DNA from: Pontederia crassipes
Lineage: Eukaryota; Streptophyta; Magnoliopsida; Commelinales; Pontederiaceae
Reading direction: 5' to 3'
DNA: 64,000 nt
Assembly (NCBI GenBank): GCA_030549335.1
Contig: CM060193.1
Coordinates: 46,485,391 to 46,549,390, forward strand
Within the stretch, counting starts at the first letter, position 1. Each line of letters opens with the position of its first letter. Made by a program: the position numbers and the translations under genes. Below the pieces are notes generated by a model. That model searched no databases. It was not told the origin of the DNA and saw only the letters and a list, made by a program, of their open reading frames with translations. This document shows, in pieces, positions 25,876 to 38,140 of this stretch.

Positions 25876-27021
25876 TGTTTGGGAAATAATTAATGGGGGT
25901 GAATCGGTGTTCTATCAAAAATATCAATTTCACAAAAATAGGTTGCGAAAGCACAAAAAATTGATTCTTAAATAAATTAATTTAGATCATAATATGAACA
26001 GGGAGAGAGAGAGAGAGAAAAAAAATCAAATGCAAAGACACGGTGGTTATTGACGAGGTTCGGCCACACCTTGGCCTACGTCCTCGCCCCGACTTCTCGA
26101 CCTCGAGACCGTCGGAGATTCCACTAGCACTTTCTTTATTCCAAATGGGGCAAGGAAAAAAGCCTTTACATCACCGTCTTTTCTTTACTTCGAGAGGTAA
26201 GACAACCTCTCCTCTTAGGAAGCTAATATATTTCTCTCGTTCAAGAGGTAAGTTTTAGAACCTCTTTTACACAGGAGCTCTTTCTAATTTTTATGAACAA
26301 AAAGTGTTTCTCTCTTTTACAAAACTAAACTCACAAGAGAAGAAGAGAGAAAGAATGAGAAAGCTATAAAATAAAAATTTCAAAAAATGATCACTCTTTG
26401 ACAACTTGAAGCTTTTCTTCAATGAGTGATTGGTGCCTTTGCCTCTGGCTTTGGCCCTCCTTTTATGGCTTTCAATGTGTGAAAAATTCATCCAAAAATT
26501 GTTCCACAAATTCCTCCTTTAAATTTGACCGTTATTGTTCATTTGACTCGGAGGCCGGTCGACCGGTCTATGTGACCGTTGCGTGATTTCTTCAACTTCT
26601 GTGCTTGATCAGTCAATCGGTCCGTCGACCGATACATCGACCAGTATCGGCTCGACGTCGTCCGGAGCAGGATAAGTAGTTATCGGTCGATCGGCATCTT
26701 CTGTTCGGTCGATCGGTATCTTCTCCACCGGCCTTCTTTGCGTCGACCGGTAGGTTGACCGACCTGCACTCTTATGATCATAACTTTCTGCACGGTTATC
26801 CAAATTAGATGATCTTAGAGTCTATGGAAAGCTAACAAAATTCTCTACAATGTTCCACTTTTCTCCAAAACTAATTAGATCAGTGATAATTATTTAATCA
26901 AAGCGTAGTGCATAAAGTTATCCATTTTTCTTTAAACTTTTTTTAGTATTTCAACTTTAATCTTTCGAGGTTTGTTTCATCAAAATATAATTTTATATGT
27001 CATTAAAACTTTGACCCAACA
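25876..27021 (-). repeat. 3' LTR of the gag-only copia element
   Basis: Clean homology with the other LTR begins near 25893 (GGGGGTGAATCGGTGTTC). A cluster of GGTCGACCGG-like palindromic motifs at about 26550-26760 differs in number and order from the other LTR. It has a (GA)n run near 26000 where the other LTR has a G-run. Confidence 0.88.
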
Positions 27022-27599
27022 ATCTCCCCCTTTTTTATGAAGACAAACCGAGAAGTATGAAAAAGATATAAATTGGCGAAAAAATTATAAAATCTTGTAA
27101 AAACAATTTTACTTCCCTTAATACTTCACTTTTTTTAAAGTACATTCAAATAATATTTCTCCTATATTTCTCCCACTTTTATTTAATCAAAAAGTCATTT
27201 GTAAACGAAGTATATAAGAAACCATATGTAACTCCCTCTTAATCAATTTAAAAAAAAATCTTCCCCTTTTTGTCATATAATAGATATGTAGAGTATTACA
27301 AGTTTTAAAAGATAACTCCCCCTAAATTTATGACGATTTTATAATGAAAACCAATTTATGAAAGTCAAAACAAAAATATATTAAGAATTAAAATATGTCA
27401 TAAAACTTTGATTCAACAATGATGTCCATGGTATGTTAAAATAAATTTTAATCATGCTCCCCCTATCACTATTACCAATTTTCATTTATATGTTCCTAAA
27501 AAAAATAGTTTCGAATTTTTGAGTGACATCGATACTTTTACCATAACCTTTGTGCCTTCACATCTCCAACTCCATATGTCCTTTGAATGCGAGGCACAC

Positions 27600-29077
27600 C
27601 TGAAAAGCCATCAAGTAATTTTTGGTACCCAAACTTTTTTGGGTCCGATTTTGTTAGATAATGTTCATTTCGGAACCCAAATCATGACATGTTGTGTTGA
27701 TTTTCTCATTTTGCATTGATATGCATAATGCCCATAAAATCCACATGTAAAACATTTGATATGTGATTTTCTACCATGTAGATGATTGGATTTCCAATAT
27801 GATTTTTCATGTCCAAAATGATTCTTAAGTTTATTTATCGTTATACAAGGAATAATCTTATTTTGTAAGTTTTTCAAAAGGTCATTTTCCTTCTTTACCT
27901 TTTCTAAAGTACATGCTAGTTTTATAATTTCCAAAGTATCAATTTCATTTTTAAGATTTTCATTTTTCATAAAACATATATCCTTTTCTTCTTTTAATTT
28001 TTCAATTTCACATATTAATTTTTCATTTTCCTATTTAATTGAAAAATATCGTTTTATAAGAGAGGAGAGTTCTTTATTTACATCTAAAGAAAGATTTTCG
28101 TCGGAAGAGCTTGATGAGTCATTATTTGAAGGATTATAGGTTACCTCATCGTCGTGTGCCATTAAGCATAAGTATGCTTCATCACTGGAGAAGCTTGATG
28201 AGTCGCTTGTTTCATTTGACTCTTCATACTTTTTCTTCTTACCTTTTTGAGATGTCTTTTCTTTGTAATTTTTGTTTGATCTTCGGGTAGGCTTCTCGTT
28301 CTTTTCTTTCTTCTTTACCAACTTGAGATACTTATCTAGTTTTCTTGTGTAGCGGGTGAGTCTTTTTTCGTCCACTTCTTCTTCACTTGAGTCTTCTTCA
28401 TTTGCATTTGCCTTTAATGCCAATGTATTCTTCTTGGGAGATTTTTCTTTTTGATCTTATTGGATTGAGATCTCATAAGTTAGAAGTGAACCAATTAGAT
28501 AATCGAAATCTAATTTGTTCAAATCTTTTTCTTCGATCACGATCCTCTTTGTATGCCATCTTGAGAAAAGAGACATGAGAATCTTTTTCACTTTTGGGGA
28601 ATTAGATCTTGGCTCGCCCAATGAGGCTAAGCCATTCAAAATATTATTAAATCGAGCAACCATATCATTTATAGACTCATTTTCATGCATTTTGAAAGAA
28701 TCATATTGATGATTTAAAATATTCAATCTAGATTCTTTAACCTTGTCGGTTCCTTCATAAGTGGTGATGAGTTTCTCTCAAATCTCGGTTGCAGATTCAC
28801 AACTTAAAATTCGATTAAACTCCGTTGAATCCAAAACATAATAAAAAATGTTTTTTTGCTTTTTAATCAAGTTTTGAAAAAATCTTTTCTTTTTCTTGAG
28901 AATCAATAGGTAATTTTTCATGGACATAATAACATTTTTCATGTCCCACATGTCGATATCAATAGAACAAATGTATGCTTGAATTCTAATTTTCCAATAT
29001 TAAAAATTTAATGCATTTAAAAGGGGAGGACGACTAATTGATTGTCCTTCAGTAGAACCAAATCCACTTGATGCCAT
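27600..29077 (-). pseudogene. Degraded copia gag (UBN2-type domain, zinc knuckle)
   Basis: The start is taken at 29077, where MASSGFGSTEGQSISRPPLL begins. Frames then shift: a UBN2-like Gag segment (28457-28726, NDMVARFNNILNGLASLG), an acidic/lysine-rich linker (28031-28423), and a coiled segment leading to one CCHC knuckle CFTCGFYGHYAYQC (27665-27970). The Gag end repeats a WVPK motif, typical where SIRE-type Gag meets protease, but protease is only a scrambled trace and nothing follows. At least two frameshifts and several stops make it non-functional. Confidence 0.8.
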
Positions 29078-29207
29078 GGCTCTTAAGATGGTTAAATCTT
29101 AAAATAAGATAATTGAATCTTAAAAAAATTTAGATCTAAAGACGATTAGATCTTAAAACAAGATGATTCAAAAAATCAAAACAAGAGCAACCCGCTCTGA
29201 TACCAAT

Positions 29208-30313
29208 TGTAGGATCCCAAAGGGCACCAAGAGGGGGGGTGAATCGGTGTTCTATCAAAAATATCAATTTCACAAAAATAGGTTGCGGAAGCACAAAAAA
29301 TCGATTCTTAAATAAATCAATTCAGATCATAATATGAACGGGGGGGGGGGGGGGGGGGGGAGAAAGAAAATCAAATGCAAAGACACGGTGGTTGTTGACG
29401 AGGTTCGACCACACCTTGGCCTACGTCCCCGCTTCGACTTCTCGACCTCGAGACCGTCGAAGATTCCACTAGCACTTCCTTTGTTCCAAATGGGGCAAGG
29501 AAGAAAGCCCTTTACACCACCGCATTTTCTCCGCTTCGAGAGGCAAGGCAACCTTTCCTCCTAGGAAGCTAATCTATTTCTCTCGCTCAAGAGGTAAGAT
29601 TTAGAACCTCTTTTACACATGAGCTCTCTCTAATTTTTTTGAACAAAAAGTGTTTCTCTTTTACAAAACAAAACTCACAAGAGAAGAAGAGAGAAAGAAT
29701 GAGAAAGCTATAAAATGAAAACTTCAAGAAATGATCACTCTTTGACAACTTGAAGCTTTTCTTCAATGAGTGATTGGATGCCTTTGCCTCTGGCTTTGGC
29801 CCTCCTTTTATAACCTTCAATGTGTGGAAAATTCGTCCAGAAATTATTCCACAAATTTCTCCTTCAAATTTGACAGTTACTGTTCATTTGACTCGGAGGC
29901 CGGTCGACCGCACTTCTGAACCGGTCGATCGGTCTATGTGACCGTTGCACATTTTCTTCAACTTCTACGCTTGATCGGTCGATCGACATCTTCTGTTCGG
30001 TCGACCGGTATCTTCTCGACCGACCTTCTTTACGTCGACCGACAGGTTGACCGACCTGCACTCTTTTGATCACAATTTTCTGCACGGTTATCCAAATTAG
30101 ATGATCTTAGAGTCTATGGAAAGCTAACAGAATTTTCTACAATGTTCCACTTTTCTCCAAAACTAATTAGATCAGTGATAATTATTTAATCAAAACGTAG
30201 TGCATAAAATTATCCATTTTTCTTTAAACTTTTTTTAGCATTTCAACTTTAATTTTTCGAGGTTTGTTTCATCAAAATATAATTTTATATGTTATTAAAA
30301 CTTTGACCCAACA
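29208..30313 (-). repeat. 5' LTR of the gag-only copia element
   Basis: 1106-bp LTR, TGTAGGATCC to CCCAACA, followed on its inner side by the initiator-Met primer site. It includes a 21-G homopolymer at 29340-29360. Confidence 0.9.
29340..29360. repeat. Poly-G run of 21
   Basis: A pure G homopolymer inside the right LTR. The corresponding position of the left LTR reads CAGGGAGAGAGAGAGAG, so the run replaced or arose from a GA microsatellite, or is a sequencing artefact. Confidence 0.9.
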
Positions 30314-30714
30314 ATAGCATAGCTCCTAAGTAATGAGTACGTACAGTGGGACTGTTGCACTAGTACCATTTCGATTGTGTAGGTGGTTAATTATTACCTT
30401 GTTGTTCATTCACTTGTTTTTAATGGCCTAGTAATGGTCAATTATTACCATTTCGGTTGTGCAAGTGGTTCTGTATAACTGGTTGTCTGTGTGGAACACA
30501 AGGAGCTTGATGGAGAACAATGAGTATGAGTTACATAAAATCATCATGCAATTTGAGCGTGTGGTGCTCATGACATTTGCACAGTTATTTTATTCAATTA
30601 AATAACAACTCTGCTTAAACTATTATGCCTTTTGCAATACCCTTGCCCATTAGCATGCATGTCCTAAACACATGCACAATAGGTTGCTCTAGAGGTAATA
30701 ATCAATTATGTGGA

Positions 30715-30898
30715 AATAGATGTACTAAGGATTTTTCTAAAACATTAAGTCAATAGGAAGAACAACATTTTTTTTATTTTATAATTGTAACACTCTCCTT
30801 CATGTGTGAGCTATTGGCACTTTGGTTTATCCCAACCCACCATGTGCACAACTAAGTGAGGAAAAACACTTCTTAATAAAAACTTTATTGGCGTTTGA
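30715..30898 (-). mobile_element. Left half of a split, degraded TRIM
   Basis: The text TTTTTCTAAAACATTAAGTC ... ACTCTCCTTCATGTGTGAGC ... TTCTTAATAAAAACTTTA follows the order of the left LTR and interior of the complete TRIM at 60295-60593, with many changes. It stops where the 30899 insertion begins; the missing right half is found at about 38003-38140. Confidence 0.6.
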
Positions 30899-30976
30899 TG
30901 TAATATCCTTACTTCAAGCATGTATGATTAAATGTGTAAATGTTATATTATGAGATACTTTTGTGTTATAGTGTGT

Positions 30977-31016
30977 GTATGTATGTATGTATGTATGTAT
31001 GTATGTATGTATGTAT
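30977..31016. repeat. (GTAT)n microsatellite
   Basis: About ten GTAT units preceded by GTGTGT. Confidence 0.92.
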
Positions 31017-33065
31017 TTCAACGTGGAAGTGATGAAAAATCACCTAAAGTCTTGAAAATATGATTTTTGAAAATGTTAGAATTAAGAAAATTAAAGTTCC
31101 AATAATTTTTACCCTATGTTAAAGTATGATAAATATGCTTTTTTTAATAAATTTTAAATAAAGTTTTGGTTAGGTTAAATCATAAGCAAAATCGAAATAT
31201 TAGGACAATGGTCGATTTTGTTCTTCGAACAAAAATTTCAATTTCAATTTCTTTGAATTTAATTATATAAACATTTTAATTGAATTAAAATGAGGGATAG
31301 TTTCTTACTTGCATGTAATGTCTTAAGTACATGAATAAATAATATATAAAAATATAAAAAATACAACCATTTAACTTCAAGGGTATTTTAAGAATTTCAC
31401 CTCCGACCAACTTAAAGTCGGTAAGCATCATGCCCTCAAACTTTATCTCCTTATCACATGATAACATAACCTGCCATCCTCCATTCGAACTCAAGAAGTC
31501 AACAAGAGAAGAAGGAAAAGGGAAAGGAAAAGAGGGAATTCAACAACAAATCAATATAGGGTTTCACCTAGGAAAGTTGAAAGCTCCTCCTCTATGAATT
31601 ATCCATATGAAGTTGGATTAAAACAAGTCATCCCTAATCTTTGATAGCTTTCTCTCATCTTTTATTTCATATGATTACGAAACAGGGACTTTTAAGATGA
31701 AAAGTAAATCCCAACTAGTGTTGAAATTCGAATCTACAAATATCTTCTAAACCTAAATAAATATGAAATTAAATCTAGAAGTACTTGCTGAAATCTAGTT
31801 TTCACACTTTTTGGAATTGGGACGATTGAATACTTAAACAGAAAGTTATGTATGCATAAAGTAACTAGGTTGAATTGATAATTCGGTCATAATTTGAATA
31901 CTTTGGGGCTTCTTGTTGTAATTTAAGGGATAGAAACCATATGTGTAATCTTTTTGGAGCAATTAGAATTCCATGCAATTAAAATTTCATGAAAATAGTA
32001 TGTGTAATGAGAATTATAAATTTTTAATGCATAATACATAGTGATGAGTTTCATAATTATGACAAAACACCTCCAATTTAGGAATTTTCCTATATTAATA
32101 TAAAATGATAAAAAAAATACAAAGTAGTTATGGCTTCAATCTCTAGAAGTCTAGTTTTAGTATAAAATGAATTAGTTCCATGTGATAGGATGTCTTTTTG
32201 AAACATTATGGCTTTTATACTAAGCTCTATGCAGTCTATCAAGGTTCCAAAGTGAAACAAATTACAACTTAATCCTATAATTTCTCGAGCTATTTATAAT
32301 GATATAAATTGTGAGTTGTATGGTGATTATAATTGATGAAATTTTCTGTCACTAAAAATTTATGTCAGACGAAGAGGAGCGATACACTATTTGTTATGTA
32401 TTGTTATATTCTAAACCATGCAATATATTATATGCAAATTAAAAGCAAAGTCTTTGTGCTTATATGAATACATTCTATGTGAATTTATAAGTAAATTAAT
32501 GGTTTTTGTGTGATTGCATGTTACATGATACGATGCACAATTATATGTTATATGAATATGTCTCATGCACTCATAAAGTGATTTAATTGCTACTGCGCAA
32601 TTATTTGTTACAAAATATGACATGGTATGACATGACAAGACATGGCATAATATGATATGATGTTCCATGAAATGTTAAAAGATAATATGATATGATGTGA
32701 TGTGATATGATTGGATCATGCATTTGCATCTCATTATCATGTATTTGCATTACCCTTGCCGGGTGATAGTTTACTCTTGTATAATTGAAAGACTTGCATA
32801 AAGATAGTTACCCTTGAATGATTAAAAATTTTGTAAGGCCGACAACTTACCCTTATTTGGTTGAAAGATTTTATAGGACTGACAGATATTCTAAAAAGGA
32901 TTTTAAGTTGTTTGGAGCTAAGTGCGACATGAACCAAACTATATAATCACACCCATCATTTGAATTCACGGAGGCCATATTTAGAATCCATCAGTCTCCT
33001 CGGCAGGGTTGACAGATATCTTAAAAGGGATGACTCTATCAGACGATGACGATATGACATGTACA

Positions 33066-33732
33066 TGTCACGGGGTCATTCTCGGACACTAGACCACGTG
33101 CGACGACTAGGCGGATAGGCACCTAGCCAAGCCTATTTTGAGTTTGCAGCGGAAGTTTTATGGTCGAGACGACTCTGCCGAGAGTCGCTCTTATAGGCAT
33201 TCAATCACGGACATGACTAGAGTGTTGGACTACTCGTCACGAGACCGTGGCATTAGCGCGTTGCGGCACTAATGTAGGCGCTTGGGCGCTTAAAGTCCGA
33301 AGGGGCGACGAAGGGACCACGGGACGCCACGAAGGGACACCGATGTGGGTTGCCACCCCACGCTCAAGGCCATGACACTAGAATTAAAGGAAAGCTTACT
33401 TGTATTAAATATGATAAAACATAACATACAATTGGGCCTCGGAAGGCACTAGTGAACTCCTCCCAATGTACCGTAGGTATAGGAGTCTTGTTACATATTG
33501 AAGATGCAAAAGACGTACCTTACGGGAACGTCACCTACTTGGCCATTCATAAGGACGGCCTTACAAGATAAATGCCCTAAGGGCGGATAACTTGGTACTC
33601 CGCAAGATTACGCAGTGCGGGGCGGCTGCATGTGTTCCATGTTTTCGGCGCTGAGCGGCCGAGGGCTATAAGTTGAGCGGCACTGGTGCCGCGAGGCTTC
33701 ATGCTTCGTGTCACGGGAAACGCCCCGTGACA
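33066..33732 (-). repeat. 3' LTR of the LARD-like element
   Basis: 667 bp. The first and last ten bases are themselves inverted (TGTCACGGGG / CCCCGTGACA), giving the LTR palindromic tips longer than the usual TG/CA. Confidence 0.93.
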
Positions 33733-34378
33733 TTCTCCCCCACCAAAGTCGGCGACGCCCCCGACGCCGTTTTCCGGGCTTCCTCGGGGCCTTCGTCTTG
33801 AGTTTTGACTTCGCTTGTCTCGTTCAATTCTGCCTTCTTTGCCTTGACTTCAACTTCACCAGCATCACGCAACGCCAGGAATGCCCGCTCCTTGGGGTCT
33901 CGCTGAGGACTCCTCCCTCAGGCCTGCTTCGCTCGCTGATCCTTCGTCCAATCCGGGGTCATCACTTGTGCAGCGCCAGTGGAGTCCGCCATGTGCGGTC
34001 TGACTTCATCAAGCAACTATCCGTCCATCAAGTCTCTGTGGGCTTCACTTCTCTTCGACTTGCGCAGTGTCAACTTGTGTGGTTTGGCTTCTTTGGGGGT
34101 GAAACAACTCTCGTATGCCTTCAGGAATAGCTCGGAGATTGTCTCAGGGTCGTGTAGAACACGATGAAGAGTCTCGCCATTCGACCTGCATGACTTGACT
34201 CGATGCCTTCATGTTGCGGATGGCCGCAGCATAAGGTCTTCCTTCCGTCGAATGCACAGTACGGGACCATCTCACCCTCGATGATCATTCTTGAATTTCG
34301 ACGGCTTGAAACAGCACAAGCCCTCCGATGTCGATGCTTGTAGCTTGTCTGCTTCGAGTGCCTGGGGTCGCTATGATG

Positions 34379-34960
34379 AGCGACGAGAGTCTTCCCACGG
34401 ATACTTTGGGACGCTTCAGGTCTCTTTGTGGGCTTAACTCAATGTCTCTATGTTGCAAATGATTGCAACGTAGAGTCTTCCATATCTCTGCCGAACTAAA
34501 AGCGCAGGACCACCTCCTCCTTGGTGACCACATGATGTTTCGGCAGTCTTGAGGCGGGACAAGGTTCTTTGATATGACAATCCATGCCTTATCCATCCAA
34601 ATCGCCATAGTGGGCGGCGAGAGTCTCCCCACATTTCCTTGTGGTTCAACTCGCTGTCCCCAAGTTGCAGATGGCTGCAACGTTGAGTCCTTCGTTCGCC
34701 GAGCCTTGAGAACAGCTCCACCTTTCCCTTGGTGGACCATAGATATCTCGACGGTTTGAGGTGGAGCAAGGTTCTTTGGTATAACATTCCGCACCTTGTC
34801 CACTCCCAGTCGCTATAGTGAGCGACGATGAGGTTCTCCCCACATGTGCCTGTGGTTCGATCCGCTTCTCCTGCTTCGATGGGCGATCTATATCTTCGGC
34901 ATAAGTAGCTTTCTCCTTGCGACTTGAGCTTCTCTCCCCCACCATTGCCCTTGCCCAAGG
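34379..34960 (-). repeat. Imperfect tandem repeats of 208-224 bp inside the LARD-like element
   Basis: Units start with CGCTATGATGAGCGACGAGAG at 34379, its variants at 34603 and, for a partial third unit, 34811; a more decayed unit may precede 34379. On the minus strand they make a repeated peptide pattern (MDKVRNVIPKNLAPPQ and MDKAWIVISKNLVPPQ), but the frame has no known domain. Confidence 0.75.
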
Positions 34961-36735
34961 GCTTTGGTGGTATGGCACTTGTCCTGATTGACTTGGCAGC
35001 ATCAACTAGTGAGCGGAGGTTGGACGATCCGGTCGTTCCAACTCCTTCCTAGTCCAAAGCTTCTAACCCCTCTGCTTGAAGAGCACCAACACTGGGTCTT
35101 CATCCTCCTGGGAACACTGTAGGCGGAGCTCGGTGATTCCTTTCACTTCCTCCTTCAACATGCCCATCTGGCCGATGCTGAACAATGCGATCTTGACCTC
35201 CAGTCCCAACTTGTCAGGGCACTGCATAATTGATGAACTGCCAATTCTTCCATCCCATGTCTGGGATGCATGTTTGCCATATTCTACATTGTCGCGATGG
35301 CAACGCCATCCTGAGTTTGCCACATCTTGCAGGATTCTTGGGATATGCCTTCTTCCGATCCTGGGACCTCCTATGAAGCTTTGACAATCTCTTTGGGGTA
35401 TAGACGGGGCGAGATCGTTGTGCTCGTTCACGAAGAGGATGCACCTTAGATGCTCGTTCGTCCGCACCTTGGACAAAGTAATGTCACTGTGCTTGTCATC
35501 CTAGATCATACACCTTTGACATACTCGTCCACCGGGCGGCTTGACCCTTGCGAAAGAGTAGCCGTTCCGGGCCTTCACTAATCCGGGCGGATGCTTGTGA
35601 AGACGCTCCGCTTAGATAAGCAGACTGCGGTTGGTGAACTCGTGGCATGAGCTCCCAACATTACCTCCATCTCCATTCGAAGGGGCGACATTGCCAATGT
35701 GTCCTTCGAAACTTTCGCATTGTGATCCTTGGAGGCCGCTTCGATTACTCGAGGCGATGTCCGAAAGGAAAGGGCACTCCTTCCTTCGGTTGGCGGCAGA
35801 ACGTTTGACAGCAGCATGCCAAGGTTCGTCGATGCTCGACGCTCAGACCATTTGCCAAATTGGTCGTTGAGTTGAGGCGTCGATTTGCGTTGGCATGTAT
35901 CAAGTTCGTCCCCCTCCTTGATGGATGACATCGCGCCGCTTGCGGGGCGACACTTGACGAGGCAGGCAAGGCTGACAGCTCGTCCACGAGTGTTTGCAAG
36001 TAATCAACGCTTTGCTCCATTCCTGAAAGTCATCGTGGCGTGGCAGGCGATGCTGCGGCATGACAAGATGCTTGTGATTTATGTTCCTTGGCCGAAGGGA
36101 TGATATTCTTTGGCCGAAAAGGGACCGTGAACCTTGATATTTGTCTTTAAGCCAACTTCTCCCGTGAAGCGGTTGTGCACTTCACGTTGCATGACTGGGC
36201 ATGCGATGCGACGTCACGAAATACCGAGCAGCGCCAGGTCGTCATGATAGTGCATGACCGACAGTCCCTGAATGTGACACGGGTCCTCCGAGTTACACGA
36301 CGCTCGTGTAAGCGATCTCATGATATGAGCAGCGCAAGACCATCAAGCGGAGCATATGGCCACTCTTTGACGCAGCGCGACACTTCAGGATTCCCGACTG
36401 TATACCTGGGGTGGTTGATCTGCTCGAGTGAGCGACGCATGACCGTCCCGGTTAAGCGGGGCGATCAATCCGTCATCATGATGCATGACGGACGTTCCTT
36501 GACACGACACGGGTGTATGAGGAACATGTTGTAGGACACGACTGGGCGTGCGGCGAGGAAGCTTGCCATGCATTCCTCGTTGGCGTCCATGATCAAAGAC
36601 CATGGTACTAGTGCGCCTGGGCGTGATGGAGTATTTGAGCGGAAGCACATTTCCTACGCCAGGGCACGTTGCGACGACACAAGCGAGTCATCGTCGCTGG
36701 GTAATCCGAGCAGGAAGAACTGCTCTGATACCACT

Positions 36736-37402
36736 TGTCACGGGGTCATTCTCGGACACTAGACCACGTGCGGCGACTAGGCGGATAGGCACCTATCCAA
36801 GCCTGTTTTGAGTTTGCAGCGGAAGTTTTATGGTCGAGACGACTCTGCCGAGAGTCGCTCTTATAGGCATTCAATCACGGACATGACTAGAGTGTTGGAC
36901 TACTCGTCACGAGACCGTGGCATTAGCGCGTTGCGGCACTAATGTAGGCGCTTGGGCGCTTAAAGTCCGAAGGGGCGACGAAGGGACCACGGGACGCCAC
37001 GAAGGGACACCGATGTGGGTTGCCACCCCACGCTCAAGGCCATGACACTAGAATTAAAGGAAAGCTTACTTGTATTAAATATGATGAAACATAACATACA
37101 ATTGGGCCTCGGAAGGCACTAGTGAACTCCTCCCAATGTACCGTAGGTATAGGAGTCTTGTTACATATTGAAGATGCAAAAGACGTACCCTACGGGAACG
37201 TCACCTACTTGGCCATTCATAAGGACGACCTTACAAGATAAATGCCCTAAGGGCGGATAACTTGGTACTCCGCAAGATTACGCAGTGCGGGGCGGCTGCA
37301 TGTGTTCCATGTTTTCGGCGCTGAGCGGCCGAGGGCTATAAGTTGAGCGGCACTGGTGCCGCGAGGCTTCACGCTTTGTGTCACGGGAAACGCCCCGTGA
37401 CA
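36736..37402 (-). repeat. 5' LTR of the LARD-like element
   Basis: 667 bp, nearly identical to 33066-33732. The primer site TGGTATCAGAGCA lies 2 nt inside on the minus strand. Confidence 0.93.
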
Positions 37403-38002
37403 TACACGCATATATGATTCATGCATCCATGCATTCATAGTTGGTGCATCGATGTCTCATTCTTATGATTGTACTTATGGCATGACATATAAGTGTATAT
37501 ATAAATGTTTTTCAGATTATATGACATGATGAAGTTTGAATTGCTTATATTTTATTGTTATAGCATATATACTCAAAAAAGTAGTAAATACTTTTCAAGT
37601 ACGAAGAAATAATGTTTAGTCTTATTTTACTCAAAATGGAATATGTGATATAGATTATGATTTTTTAACTTATTGAGTTAGTGTTTCTCATATTGTTATT
37701 CTTAATATTTTTTAGATGACCAATTTGTGGTGATCCTCTATCAAGATTGGAAACACTTTGGTGAGAGGCTTATATGAGCCTTAGGTTCTTTAAATCCCTT
37801 TAAAAGTACTAAAAAGAAGTATTTTAAATGTGTATTATTAGAACAAAAGAGAAAACTTTCATTCTAGTATATGATACTAATTTTGTATAAGTAAATAGTG
37901 TGTTTACTTACTCTCAATGATATATATATTCTAAATGAATTAACATGCTTCTCCAAGATTATATGTATTATGTCGAGACCCGCAAGTTAAACCAAAGTTT
38001 AA

Positions 38003-38140
38003 ATTGAGGTCATGATATTTGAACTTAGGACTTCCAACTTTGTTTTGATACTATGTGAAAATAGATTTGTTGACCATTTTTTCTAAAAACTTAAACCAAT
38101 AGAAAGAGTAATATTTTTACTTTCATAATTTTAAAAAAAA
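38003..38140 (-). mobile_element. Right half of the split, degraded TRIM
   Basis: The text TTGAACTTAGGACTTCC ... TTGATACTATGTG ... TTGACCATTTTTTC ... CTAAAAACTTAA follows the interior, primer-site region and right LTR of the TRIM at 60295-60593 (there TTGAACTCAGGACCTC and GATACCATGTTAA). It takes up where the piece at 30715-30898 stops. Confidence 0.6.

Larger units (their letters stand above)
25876..30313 (-). mobile_element. gag-only copia (SIRE-like) LTR element lacking pol
   Basis: Two direct LTRs of about 1.1 kb (25876-27021 and 29208-30313) enclose only 2.2 kb. On the minus strand, TTGGTATCAGAGCGGG (initiator-Met tRNA primer site) adjoins the right LTR and an AAAAAGGGGGAGATTG purine tract adjoins the left LTR. 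The right LTR starts TGTAGGATCC and both end CCCAACA. The interior encodes Gag pieces only, with no integrase, reverse transcriptase or RNase H. The first 30 bp of the left LTR are not homologous to the right one, and the flanks (CGGTT, ATAGC) do not match, so the left edge is altered. Confidence 0.88.
33066..37402 (-). mobile_element. Young non-autonomous LTR element (LARD-like), 4.3 kb
   Basis: Two LTRs of exactly 667 bp (33066-33732 and 36736-37402), TGTCACGGGG...CCCCGTGACA, differ at only about eight positions counted by eye. On the minus strand TGGTATCAGAGCA adjoins the right LTR (initiator-Met tRNA primer site) and GGTGGGGGAGAA adjoins the left LTR (polypurine tract). The 3.0 kb interior holds no recognisable Gag, protease, reverse transcriptase or integrase; the frames are short. 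That fits a large retrotransposon derivative moved by enzymes of another element. TACA flanks both sides. The insertion lies inside a probable older solo LTR. Confidence 0.88.
30899..37984. mobile_element. Probable long solo LTR, interrupted by a nested element
   Basis: Opens TGTAATATCC and closes near TGTCGAGACCCGCA. Without the insertion at 33066-37402 it measures about 2.75 kb, close to the solo LTR at 20464-23296. The interior has the repetitive ATGATATGATATG texture and GATAGTTTACTCTTG / AGTTACCCTTG spaced repeats (32740-32890) seen in long gypsy LTRs. No coding sequence is present. The bounds are inferred from the split TRIM on either side, and the target duplication is not clear. Confidence 0.45.

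Noticed and set aside
33708-36811. Numerous frames of 60-174 codons on both strands
   Set aside because: They overlap each other, have no recognisable domain, and lie inside a coding-free LTR element.
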